A stretch of DNA of 64,000 bases from contig NZ_BMYF01000003.1 of NCBI RefSeq assembly GCF_014652135.1, positions 1-64,000 of the forward strand. Reading direction: 5' to 3'. The stretch comes from Mongoliitalea lutea (GTDB taxonomy: Bacteria; Bacteroidota; Bacteroidia; Cytophagales; Cyclobacteriaceae). Below, in pieces: positions 8,080-17,600 of this stretch. A program made the translations under genes and the position numbers. Every line of letters starts with the position of its first letter. The first letter of the stretch is position 1. Below the pieces are notes generated by a model, which saw nothing but the letters and a program-made list of their open reading frames with translations, ran no database searches and had not been told where the DNA came from.

Positions 8080-8838
8080 TTAGTACACATTACCTTCGAA
8101 GAATTTTAGAAGTTTTTGGCGCTGTTCAACTGTGGCTGAGATCTCATGGCCATTGCTCATTTTGACAAAGCCCCCCTCTTTGCGCGAGATCTTATCTATG
8201 CATCTCAAATTGATAATATGGGATCGGTTAAGTCTATAAAATATTCCTGTTTCTTCTAGGGAGTTATATTCCATAAGTGTCTTGCTGACCATGATTTTAG
8301 AGTTATCTCTGAAAAATATATGGGTATAGGAGCTATCAGCTTTGAGGAATATCACGTCATCTACGGCAGCAGACATGACTCCATCAGATACTTGGAAAGC
8401 AATACGATTCAGTTCTTTGTTTTTAAAGTTACTATGCAATGTATCTAGCGAAGCATCTCTAAGGTCAGAAGACATCATATCAATTTTCCTCAGGGCACGT
8501 TCAACAAATTCTGGCCTTGTGGGCTTCAATAAATAATCTACCGCAGAGAGCTCAAATGCTTTTAATGCAAACTCATTATAGGCGGTCACAAAGATTATAT
8601 GGAAGTTGCGAGCATCTTCATGAAAAAAGTCTAATAGTTCAATACCCGAATAGCCCGGCATTTCAATATCCAAAAATACAACCTGTGGCTGTGTTTGAGC
8701 GATGAGCTTGATGGCTTGCGGAATGTTTTCTGCTTCACCTACAATCTCCACATGACTGAAATTTTGATTTAATAAGCCTCGGAGGGCATTACGGGCATGC
8801 GCTTCATCGTCGACTAGTATTGCACGAATTGGTTTCAT
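8080..8838 (-). CDS. LytTR-family response regulator
   Basis: A 252-residue response regulator of the LytR/AlgR type. The receiver domain spans ~4-120 with acidic pocket D10/D11, phospho-acceptor D57 ('FLDIEMPGYSG'), Thr in 'FVTAY' and Lys in 'DYLLKPTRPEF'. The LytTR DNA-binding domain spans ~145-250 ('FLKADSSYTHIFF', 'FYRLNRSHIINLRCID'). The gene overlaps the kinase gene by 4 bp (ATGA), so the two are translationally coupled and almost certainly form a pair. Targets are unknown. Confidence 0.95.
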   Translation of the reverse strand: MKPIRAILVDDEAHARNALRGLLNQNFSHVEIVGEAENIPQAIKLIAQTQPQVVFLDIEMPGYSGIELLDFFHEDARNFHIIFVTAYNEFALKAFELSAVDYLLKPTRPEFVERALRKIDMMSSDLRDASLDTLHSNFKNKELNRIAFQVSDGVMSAAVDDVIFLKADSSYTHIFFRDNSKIMVSKTLMEYNSLEETGIFYRLNRSHIINLRCIDKISRKEGGFVKMSNGHEISATVEQRQKLLKFFEGNVY

Positions 8839-11684
8839 GATTTATTGGATTGTATGGTGATTATTACTCGTGTGCCCACATAGTTGCTATCTGGGAATGC
8901 ATCGGCTGTTGTATACCTGATTTCAAAGTTTCCTTGCTGATTCATCAAGTGGATGCGGTCATCGATTGCTTTGGTGGCAAAGGAGCTGGGTTTATCTTTT
9001 CGTTTTTCATTGATTTGCTGGGACACTTGAATACCTACGCCATTATCCACAATTTCTATCCGTAGGCCCTTATTCATTCGGTCAAATTTTAGGATCAGTT
9101 CTCTTCCTTTTTCGGAGCGGTTCATCAGCCCATGTTTGATGGCGTTTTCTACAAATGGTTGAATGATCATGGTGGGGATTTCATCAGTCATGTTGAGGTA
9201 TTGGTCTACGATGATTTCATAATTGAAATCATCATAAAATCGCTCCAGCTCTATTTCTAAGTATGTTCGGATACTTTGAATTTCGGTAGTTAAGGGGAGA
9301 ATCTGCTTTTCCGAATTAGTCAATACTTGTCGTAAAAAATCAGAGAATTTGCTTACATACAATGCTGATTCATTGATTTTCCCAGCATATATCATTCCCT
9401 GAAGTGAATTGAGCGCATTATACAAAAAATGCGGATTCATCTGAGATCGTATGGCTCTAAGTTCTGAAATGATCAGCTTTTGATCATAGAGCTGCTTGTT
9501 CCGCATGCGTTGTTTGATGATTTTAATGATCAACATGACTATTACCGCAGCTAATCCAAGAATTAGGAACCAAAACCAGATCCTCAAATACCATGGCTTG
9601 AGTACTACAAATGTGAATTCTTCAAAAACGCTTTCATCACCTTGTACCTTCGAGAATAGCCTAAACGTATAATTCCCATGTTGCAGGGCATAAAAAGATA
9701 TAGAAGTAGACTCTCCTTTGTGGGCTGTGATTTGCTCTTGAATAGGTGAAAGCTGGTAGTAAAATTCCACTCTAGGATCAAAAGAAATGTTTGACCAATC
9801 AAAGGTTAGTGATTTAAATGTATGAGGGATTTTGAGTTGGTTTTTAACTGGTACTACTTCTCCATCAATCAATACCTGGTTTAATTTCATTCGGTGATAG
9901 GTACCTTTGGGGTTAGGATCTGTAGGGATGGTAATCAGTCCCAGATCAGTAGATAGGATAAATTGATCGTTGTATAAGGCCAAATCATAAGCGACCAATT
10001 TTGATAGGTCAATGAAATTTTTTAAATGTATTTTATCCGATCTCCGCTCAAAAATATTTATTCCCTTATCCGTCAATAATGCCATCCAGCCATTTCCTGC
10101 TACTAAGCGAATATTTAAAGTTCCAATTACCTCGTGTTCTTGTTTGGCATGAAGTGCTAATTCATCTTGCTCCATAATCCATAATCCATCGTTGGTGGTA
10201 GATACCCAAATAGCTCCATTTGGATCATTGAGTATATCAGTCCCAAAAATCGGCCATGATTTGCGTGGCACTAGCGACTGATTGGTAACGGTATACGAGA
10301 TCAAGCTATCTGCAAAAGCGACCAATAGCTCGTCGCCATTCATGAGTAGTTGGCGTACCCGTTCTTTACGGATTTTGAACGCTTCTAGTGGTTGAAAAAA
10401 GTCTACGGTATTCTTTACATTTTTCAATTTGTCTTGGAGAATCCATTCTCGAGGGACCCTGTAAAGGCCGTTGTGATAGCCCGCCATTACGTGGGAGGGG
10501 GTGAAGGCTACAGACTTACCAAAATAAAAGCTTATGGGATTACCCACTATGCCACTTGAGAAAAATAGTTCTTTTTGCTGAGCATCAAAAGCTATAAATT
10601 GAATTTCGGAATTACTTTTAGTGACGAGTAAATCTTTATTGTTAAGGGTTTTGTCAAATCTCCATAGAGCATCTGAATTGTCAGAAGCATATAAATATCC
10701 ATTAGAGGTGTGGAGTACATCGAAGTGATATCCTTCCAAACTATGAGCAACCTCTCCTCCAAAAACTGATGCTTCATATAGACCATTATCTAGGGAAGAA
10801 AAAAGTAGTGTGCCAGCCTTATCTGTGATGAAATCAGACATCCTTGCACCAGTCTGTAATACTTGCATGCGTTTTTCTTTATCCAATAAAATCACTTTGC
10901 TACTGGTCAAAATGGCTATTTTATCATCTTGTGCAACGGCATTCAATAAGCGGTCTTGACTGTCTAACTGTGAGAAAAATCTGAAACCTACTCGCTCATC
11001 GTAATTAAAAATTTTAACCTTGCCATTCTCTTGAGTGACTAAATATAAGTCATCTTGGTTAGAAATCAGGCGTCCAGGTGCGAGGTCTTTAACAGCTGCT
11101 GCCTCGAGGTATTTCAATTGCTTTTTATTCGATACTTTAACTACTTTTTTGGATTTGAGGCTGAGGTAAATTTCTCCTTGATGTGTGGAGGCATAGTGTA
11201 TGTGTTGTCCACTTGGCATTACGAGAGAATGGACTTTCATAGGCATAGCGTCCTTTACCCAAATGATTTTATGTTCGGTCACGATGATCAACTCATCCTC
11301 GTCAACAAACATATCAATGATGCTACCTCCATCGATGATCTTATCTAAGGCTTTGAAGTGGATCATCCTGTTTCCAGCTCGCTTAAATAGCTGTGAGGAG
11401 AAATTTCTACACCAAATCTCCCCATTTTTTCCTTGAAGCACATTGGTGACAGAGTTTGCCTTAGCCCCTTCCAAAGGCATTTTTTCAAATACAAAGCCAT
11501 TATAAGCGTATAATCCAATGTCAGTAGCGTACCAACGGATTCCTTGATTATCCACAAATATGTCGTAGATGCAATTGCTAGGAAAGCCTAACTTTTTGTT
11601 GCTATTGAACAGTAATGGCGTACTTCCAAATGCTTTTGAAAAGTAGATCAGGAGCAGGGCGGAAAAGAAGATAGTTTTTGCCAC
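8835..11684 (-). CDS. Propeller-sensor histidine kinase (LytS-type)
   Basis: A 949-residue membrane kinase. A signal peptide (1-20) leads into a long extracytoplasmic region that looks like a beta-propeller of two-component-regulator repeats ('DNQGIRWYATDIGLYAYNG', 'NGEIWCRN', 'NGAIWVSTTNDGLW'). A Y_Y_Y-like domain follows at roughly 610-690. One membrane helix sits near 695-715 ('YLRIWFWFLILGLAAVIVML'). The cytoplasmic part is a His_kinase dimerisation domain with H752 in 'MNPHFLYNALNSLQG', then a HATPase_c with 'FVENAIKHGL' and 'DNGVGI'. It should phosphorylate the overlapping LytTR regulator in response to an unknown periplasmic signal. Confidence 0.95.
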   Translation of the reverse strand: MAKTIFFSALLLIYFSKAFGSTPLLFNSNKKLGFPSNCIYDIFVDNQGIRWYATDIGLYAYNGFVFEKMPLEGAKANSVTNVLQGKNGEIWCRNFSSQLFKRAGNRMIHFKALDKIIDGGSIIDMFVDEDELIIVTEHKIIWVKDAMPMKVHSLVMPSGQHIHYASTHQGEIYLSLKSKKVVKVSNKKQLKYLEAAAVKDLAPGRLISNQDDLYLVTQENGKVKIFNYDERVGFRFFSQLDSQDRLLNAVAQDDKIAILTSSKVILLDKEKRMQVLQTGARMSDFITDKAGTLLFSSLDNGLYEASVFGGEVAHSLEGYHFDVLHTSNGYLYASDNSDALWRFDKTLNNKDLLVTKSNSEIQFIAFDAQQKELFFSSGIVGNPISFYFGKSVAFTPSHVMAGYHNGLYRVPREWILQDKLKNVKNTVDFFQPLEAFKIRKERVRQLLMNGDELLVAFADSLISYTVTNQSLVPRKSWPIFGTDILNDPNGAIWVSTTNDGLWIMEQDELALHAKQEHEVIGTLNIRLVAGNGWMALLTDKGINIFERRSDKIHLKNFIDLSKLVAYDLALYNDQFILSTDLGLITIPTDPNPKGTYHRMKLNQVLIDGEVVPVKNQLKIPHTFKSLTFDWSNISFDPRVEFYYQLSPIQEQITAHKGESTSISFYALQHGNYTFRLFSKVQGDESVFEEFTFVVLKPWYLRIWFWFLILGLAAVIVMLIIKIIKQRMRNKQLYDQKLIISELRAIRSQMNPHFLYNALNSLQGMIYAGKINESALYVSKFSDFLRQVLTNSEKQILPLTTEIQSIRTYLEIELERFYDDFNYEIIVDQYLNMTDEIPTMIIQPFVENAIKHGLMNRSEKGRELILKFDRMNKGLRIEIVDNGVGIQVSQQINEKRKDKPSSFATKAIDDRIHLMNQQGNFEIRYTTADAFPDSNYVGTRVIITIQSNKS

Positions 11685-11706
11685 TTTGGATAATACTAGG
11701 AATTTG

Positions 11707-11714
11707 CAAATTTA
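11707..11714 (-). promoter_or_regulatory. Possible Bacteroidota -7 box for the kinase gene
   Basis: On the minus strand TAAATTTG matches TAnnTTTG, 22 bp upstream of the kinase ATG. A convincing -33 TTG at the usual spacing was not found. A GATCAAAATGATC palindrome lies just upstream. Confidence 0.3.
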
Positions 11715-11807
11715 AAAATAGAAGGATCATTTTGATCTTTTACAACAATTTAGTGAAAGCACTTTCGTGTCTAATGGAAGTCACATTTGTAGAAGTGATA
11801 CATACAG

Positions 11808-11831
11808 ACTAACTCGTATGGATGAGTTAGT
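11808..11831. other. 8-bp hairpin in divergent intergenic region
   Basis: ACTAACTC (11808-11815) pairs with GAGTTAGT (11824-11831) across an 8-nt loop, between the divergent kinase gene and the secreted protein gene. There is no T-run, so it is not a simple terminator. It could be an operator or a leader structure. The rest of the ~250-bp gap shows nothing else. Confidence 0.3.
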
Positions 11832-11934
11832 TATATGTAAGCTTGATTTCGCTTGGTGAAATGAGCTTTTCATTAAATAGCCTCAATAGCTTTCAGCTTT
11901 TTTGAGTAATCTTGGCGAAAATTCAATTCTACCA

Positions 11935-13344
11935 ATGAAAAAGACAGCATTAATTTTAGCAATGATTACATTATGTAACATTGCATTTGCCCAAAAGCTT
12001 AAAGATAAGCTAAATGAAGCCAAAGACAAGGTGATAAATAATTCAGGTTCCTCCAAAGGGCTTGATGAAGCAACGTTTTTTGCTTTCCCCACTGATCCGC
12101 AACCAGTAGTAGCTCAGCGTTTTTTTGAAAACAATAAAAATCTAGTTTGGTTGTCAAGCACTTGGAAAAAGAAGGGCTTTGATGATTATCAGGCATTTGG
12201 TTCTGGACCTGACAAATACTCGATTTTCGCGGACCTATTAGCGAATGTACCTTCCGGTGAACTAACCAAATTCACTCTTCCAGATAAGGTAGAAAGGGGT
12301 AAAACGAGAGACTATACTCCTAACCACCCAAGTTCCTCTTATTTTTATGCCTATGCCTTTATGTCTGATCAATATTCGGATGGATCTTATTTGGTACAAG
12401 CCAATACTTCCAAGGTTATGTTCTTTGATAACTTTGCGATATACTTCGATAACTTTTCCAGAAATCCAGATAAGTTTGAAGTCGCAGAATGTTTCATCTT
12501 GGTGGATAAATCCAATGAGCATTTTTTTACCGAGAAAGGCCTAGAATATAAGGATGCTATCAAAAAAGTGAACGTGACGGCAACCAATTATTTTAAGCAA
12601 ATGTCTTCTGGAGTACAGGCAGCCACCGAAGCAGCAGAAGCAGAGCGCTATGAAAAGTTTGGTTTGAAAAATAAGGAAGTGGTTGGATTGACTATTGAAG
12701 CATATTCATCCAATAAAAATACACAAGGTTCCATTTTTGATTTCAAGGTAAAAGCCAAACTTAAAGATGGCAATACAATAGATGTAGAGTATCTGAGCGA
12801 TTTGGATATAACTGCCCAAGGTTTGGTACCGTCAGTGCTTGGAAAAGGCTATACTGTTGACAGCAAAAACTTCATCAAGGATGATATGATCAAACTTAAA
12901 GTTGGCTCAAAATTTCATAATGGTGTAAGTGCCAACTATGAGGTTCCCGTTAACTATAAAGATGCCACCTTCTCTGCCAGCTTCAACGGTGTTTGGAGAG
13001 GTAATGCTAGCCCACATGGAGGAAGTGTGAAAGTAGAGGTGAAGAGTGTCAAAGATGCCAATACTGGTATGGAATTGTATGCATACAAAATTAGAGCAAA
13101 TGGTGAGGATTATGCAGCTGTTAAGCTTCCGAAATCAACCATACTTGCCATCTACGCAAGAGGAGCGAACGCAAGAGAAAATGATAAATATAGCGGTAAT
13201 GGTGGTATCTTAGGTTTCGTAAAAGATCCAAGTGCATCAGATTGTAAGATTACTTATGGCATTGATCCAGGGTCAGCTTCAGCGTATATCCGTAAAGGAA
13301 ACGAAGGAGTTTACACTGAAACCGTACAGAAACTATCTTGGTAA
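11935..13344 (+). CDS. Secreted hypothetical protein
   Basis: A 469-residue exported protein. The start is ATG 11935, giving a 20-residue signal peptide (ends IAFAQ), rather than a TTG 33 bp upstream. A short charged helix (KLKDKLNEAKDKV) follows the signal. The middle part (~45-200) is mixed alpha/beta. The C-terminal half (~245-469) is beta-rich and includes a segment 'GVWRGNASPHGGSVKVEVK' that could bind a ligand. No known family is recognised. It is monocistronic, with a strong terminator 49 bp after the stop. Confidence 0.75.
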   Translation: MKKTALILAMITLCNIAFAQKLKDKLNEAKDKVINNSGSSKGLDEATFFAFPTDPQPVVAQRFFENNKNLVWLSSTWKKKGFDDYQAFGSGPDKYSIFADLLANVPSGELTKFTLPDKVERGKTRDYTPNHPSSSYFYAYAFMSDQYSDGSYLVQANTSKVMFFDNFAIYFDNFSRNPDKFEVAECFILVDKSNEHFFTEKGLEYKDAIKKVNVTATNYFKQMSSGVQAATEAAEAERYEKFGLKNKEVVGLTIEAYSSNKNTQGSIFDFKVKAKLKDGNTIDVEYLSDLDITAQGLVPSVLGKGYTVDSKNFIKDDMIKLKVGSKFHNGVSANYEVPVNYKDATFSASFNGVWRGNASPHGGSVKVEVKSVKDANTGMELYAYKIRANGEDYAAVKLPKSTILAIYARGANARENDKYSGNGGILGFVKDPSASDCKITYGIDPGSASAYIRKGNEGVYTETVQKLSW

Positions 13345-13392
13345 ACTCATGTGAGATTTTTAGGATAATTTTAATTTGAAAAAAGGATTAAG

Positions 13393-13420
13393 AAGGCTGC
13401 TCGAGAGGGCAGTCTTTTTT
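13393..13420 (+). terminator. Rho-independent terminator
   Basis: A 10-bp stem including G-U pairs, AAGGCTGCTC (13393-13402) / GGGCAGTCTT (13407-13416), has a GAGA loop and runs into a T tract. It ends the secreted-protein transcript. Confidence 0.85.
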
Positions 13421-13497
13421 CATGCCAGATGTTTGGAGGATGAAAATCATAAGCTTTTAGATCTTTACAGAAATTTAGTAGTATTATAGAGACTTAA

Positions 13498-13881
13498 ATG
13501 AATCCTATGCAAGTTAATAAAGCGTTAATTTCCACAGACTTTTTACGTTTGGTGGCAAAAGGTGAGGTAAAACAGGCTTTTGAACAATATGTCTCCAAAA
13601 ACTTTAGGCATCATAACCCCTATTTCAAAGGGGACGGAGAAGCCTTGATGCATGCTATGGAAGCTGACGCACAGGAGAATCCAAGAAAAGTTTTTGAAAT
13701 TCTAAGAACTGTGGAGGATGGAGACCTAGTGGCTGTTCACTCCACCGCTCAGGAGAATCCAAATGCCGCGGTCTTTGTACTTGTCCATTTTTTGAGATTT
13801 GAGGGTGGTAGAATTGTCGAAATTTGGGATATAGCACAGGAAGTTCCCGCTCAAATGGTCAATCAGTTTGGAATGCTTTGA
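13498..13881 (+). CDS. SnoaL-like (NTF2-fold) protein
   Basis: A 127-residue protein of the SnoaL-like/NTF2 superfamily. The layout is an opening helix ('ALISTDFLRLVAKGEVKQAF'), 'YVSKNFRHHNPYFKGDGEAL' with the conserved His pair, a central 'LVAVHSTAQ' strand, and 'HFLRFEGGRIVEIWDIAQEV' near the end. Members form cone-shaped barrels that bind small molecules, and some catalyse aldol or dehydratase chemistry. The substrate is unknown. A second ATG 9 bp downstream is an alternative start. It stands alone. Confidence 0.8.
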   Translation: MNPMQVNKALISTDFLRLVAKGEVKQAFEQYVSKNFRHHNPYFKGDGEALMHAMEADAQENPRKVFEILRTVEDGDLVAVHSTAQENPNAAVFVLVHFLRFEGGRIVEIWDIAQEVPAQMVNQFGML

Positions 13882-13981
13882 TTGGTAATGTCTTGGTAAT
13901 GAGTAGATTTTAAAATTATTCTAGTGATAATTATCAAAAAATTCAGATAACCTTCTTACCTTTCATGCGTAAATATCACTC

Positions 13982-14362
13982 GTGAAGTCATTTATCAAGA
14001 TATCGCTCTTAGTATTTTATGTGTTTTTCAACGCAGGCTTGAGCTATTCTATGCATTTTTGTGGAGATGATTTTCAGCGGATAAATGTATTTGCAGAATA
14101 TAAAACCTGTTGTGAATCCAACACACCCATGCCGGGCTGTTGTGAGGATGTTTCGAATTTGGAGTTACCTAATTCTGAACAGCAATTATCGGAATTAGTA
14201 AGTTTTGAGGCAGAGGTATTTTTAATTGATATTCAAAACTTTCTGCCGCTACAGGCAATCTATACACGTATTGACGATGAGAAAACGGCTTTTTCGGATT
14301 CATCGCCACCCATCCTTCAATCTACCCCGATTTATATTTTTTGTCAGGTATTCCTGATTTAA
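13982..14362 (+). CDS. HYC_CC_PP family secreted protein
   Basis: A 126-residue exported protein starting at GTG 13982, the only start ahead of a signal peptide (residues 1-22). The mature part shows the family's Cys pattern: 'MHFCGD', 'KTCCES' and 'PGCCED', five cysteines and one His in ~30 residues. Acidic and hydrophobic sequence follows, then a Pro-containing tail ('SSPPILQSTPIY'). Such proteins sit immediately upstream of CusA-type metal pumps in Bacteroidota, as here. A role as a periplasmic metal carrier or sensor is inference from the Cys cluster and the context. Confidence 0.75.
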   Translation: MKSFIKISLLVFYVFFNAGLSYSMHFCGDDFQRINVFAEYKTCCESNTPMPGCCEDVSNLELPNSEQQLSELVSFEAEVFLIDIQNFLPLQAIYTRIDDEKTAFSDSSPPILQSTPIYIFCQVFLI

Positions 14363-14668
14363 TTTTTTTCAAAAGACGCTGTCAGGCCACAAAGACTCAA
14401 AGTCACAAAGTGTTTTTACCACTTTGAATGATTTATACCAAAAATCAATTAATTATCGAATTGGAGCATTTTCAATTACCAAATGATATGGTTTAGAGTC
14501 AGTTGGGTCTTTGAATTTAGTTTGCCTTTGCTAGCCTCTTAATAGACTTGGTGGGTTTTTAAAACACCCCAGGTCTGGCCCACTACTCGCGTCAGTCTCA
14601 AAATCCTTCAATATTTAATTTCCAACAATATCTGTTTTCAGATATCAAGCATGTAGTTCACAATAGCT
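14363..14668. other. Intergenic region before cusA-like gene
   Basis: 306 bp without a gene. It begins with a repetitive AAAGACTCAAAGTCACAAAG tract (14392-14411) and contains an imperfect 33-nt palindrome at 14544-14576. A Bacteroidota promoter could not be picked with confidence, so whether the HYC_CC_PP gene and the pump gene are co-transcribed is open. Confidence 0.5.
14544..14576. repeat. REP-like palindrome
   Basis: AGACTTGGTGGGTTTT and AAAACACCCCAGGTCT are near-reverse complements around a central T. The pattern (AGACCT ... GGGTTTT/AAAACCC ... AGGTCT) resembles a palindrome I recall as common in Bacteroidota intergenic DNA. Confidence 0.5.
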
Positions 14669-17600
14669 ATGCTCAATACCATTATTAAATTCTTTCTTGA
14701 AAATAAGCTGATTACAGTTATCTTCCTATTACTCGTCATCGGTTGGGGGATAGTGACAGCCCCCTTCAACTGGAATACAGGTTTTTTGCCTAATGACCCC
14801 GTTCCAGTAGATGCTATTCCTGATATTGGTGAAAATCAACAAATCGTCTTCACTGATTGGATGGGGCGCTCACCTCAGGATGTGGAGGATCAGATTACGT
14901 ATCCTTTGACAACCTCACTTCTAGGCATGCCGGGGGTAAAGTCCATTCGAAGTACCTCAATGTTTGGCTTTTCTTCCATCTACATCATTTTTGAAGACGA
15001 TATTGAGTTTTATTGGAGCCGTTCGCGAATTTTGGAAAAGCTAAATTCCCTTCCAGCAGGGCTTTTACCTGAGGGAGTGCAACCGAAATTAGGGCCAGAT
15101 GCAACAGGTTTGGGTCAAGTTTATTTTTATACACTGGAAGGGAGGGATGAGGAAGGTAATCCTGCTGGAGGTTGGGATCTCCACGAGCTCCGGAGTATTC
15201 AAGATTACTACGTCCGCTATGGTTTGGCTGGGGCTGAGGGGGTATCAGAGGTAGCCAGTATAGGTGGCCATGTCAAGGAATATCAAGTAGATCTTGATCC
15301 TGTGGCCATGAAAGCGCATAATGTTTCCATGATGCAGGTGATGAATGCTGTCAAGCAATCAAACCTAGATATTGGCGCTAATACCATGGAGATCAATCAG
15401 GTGGAGTTTATCGTTCGTGGCCTAGGCTATGTCAAGTCACTAGAGGATATAGAGATGGCAGTAGTCAAGATGAGCAATAATGTTCCCTTACGTGTCAAAG
15501 ACATAGCCAAGGTAACTATAGGGCCTGCAAGTCGGGCCGAAAGAGCCATTCTGGACAAGGGAGGTGCTGAGGCTGTTGGGGGAGTAGTGGTGGCCCGTTA
15601 TGGTGATAATCCGCTAGTGGTGATCGATGCTATCAAGCAAAAACTAGAAGAAATATCCCCAGGACTCCCTAGCAAGACCTTGGAGGATGGCACGATTTCC
15701 AAAGTGACCATCGTTCCATTTTATGACCGTTCGGGATTGATTAAGGAAACCTTACAAACCTTAAATGAAGCTATTAGTTTGCAGATTTTGATCACCATCA
15801 TTGTCATAATGGTTATGGTGTATAATCTGCGGGCTTCTTTGTTGATTTCAGCACTTTTGCCATTGGCCGTATTGATGTGCTTCATTATGATGAAGTATGT
15901 GGGAGTGGATGCCAATATCGTCGCATTATCTGGTATTGCCATCGCCATCGGAACCATGGTGGATTTGGGGATTATTTTGAATGAAAATATTCTTCGCCAT
16001 TTGGAAGATTCGGATGGTAAAAAGACCAAACTTCAACTCATTTACGAAGCGACAACAGAGGTGAGTTCGGCTATTTTAACAGCTGTCATGACGACCATTG
16101 TGAGCTTCCTGCCTGTATTTACACTTCAGGCTGCGGAAGGAAAACTCTTTGGTCCTTTGGCTTACACGAAAACCTTTGCCTTGATTGCTGCATTGATTTT
16201 CACCTTGGTGTTTATGCCTGCTTTTGCCCATTGGGTATTTGGAGCAAAGGTGAAATCTAAAAATTATAAAACCCTTCTGAACAGCTTGATGGCAGTGGCC
16301 GGTGTGGTCCTGTTATTCTATTATCCATGGGCTGGATGGGTTATGTTGGCATTCGCCATCAACCATCTAGTCCATCATTTCCTCCCTAGAGAAACTGCTG
16401 AAGGGAAATATAAAAATCAGTTGTCCATGTTGATTGCGGTAGTTGCGGTCTCGGTACTATTAGCCATCGAATGGAGACCATTAGGCTTGACTCAATCTGT
16501 TTTTGTCAACTTCCTCTTTATTGGCTTAGTGGTTGGCTTGGTTTTGGGTGTCTTTGCCCTATTTATCCGATACTATGCGCAGCTTCTGAATTGGTGTTTG
16601 GCCCATGCTAGAGTCTTTTTAGTAATTCCAGTAACCATAATTCTGCTTGCACTGAATATTTGGTTGGGTTTTGGAAAAATCTTTGGATTTGTGGCCACCG
16701 GCTTTGATCGTGTAGGAGTCAATATCCGAACGAATTCCGTTTGGTCAGGTTTGACACATGCTTTTCCTGGTATGGGTAAGGAGTTTATGCCTGCATTGAA
16801 TGAGGGGTCCTTTCTCTTGATGCCAACGTCCATGCCGCATTCAGGTGTGGAGGCAAATATGCAAATTGTCAAGCAGTTGGATATGTTGGTTCAGGCGATA
16901 CCGGAAGTAGAGATGGTGGTGGGGAAAGCAGGGAGGGCTGAAAGTCCTTTGGATCCTGCTCCAATGTCCATGTACGAGAATATCATCAACTACAAAACGG
17001 AATATCTGCAAGATGAAAATGCCCGCAAACTCCGCTTCAAAGTTGATCAGGAAGGAAATTATATGATTCAGGTCAATGGTAAAGATTGGTGGTATGACCG
17101 TCAGGATGGAGCCATTTGGGATGATGAAAAAACCTACATGGAGGAATCCCAACGAAGATCTGTTGCTAGAAATATCACTAAGTATCTTGTATCTGACGAA
17201 AAAAGAGGACAGTACTTCCGTCAGTGGAGGGATGAAATCCGCACGCCGGATGATATTTGGGATGAAATTCAGGTTCGAACATCCAACTTACCAGGAGTGA
17301 CTTCTGCTCCCAAACTCCAGCCCATAGAAACCCGCTTAGTCATGTTGCAGACGGGAATGCGTGCTCCTATGGGGATGAAGGTATATGGACCTAATCTGGA
17401 AACCATAGAGGATTTTAGTTTGAAATTGGAATCTGTCCTTAAAGAGGTGCCTTCCGTCAAAGCGGAGGCAGTATTTGCAGATCGTTCTTTAGGTAAGCCT
17501 TATTTGGAGATTGATTTGGACCGAACGCAGTTGGGAAGATTCGGACTCAATGTGGCCGACGTACAGGAATTTATCGAAGTAGCAATCGGAGGGATGACCC

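Noticed and set aside
11055-11348. 97-codon plus-strand frame within the kinase gene
   Set aside because: It lies opposite the propeller-coding region, which has clear protein-level repeats, so it is a frame shadow.
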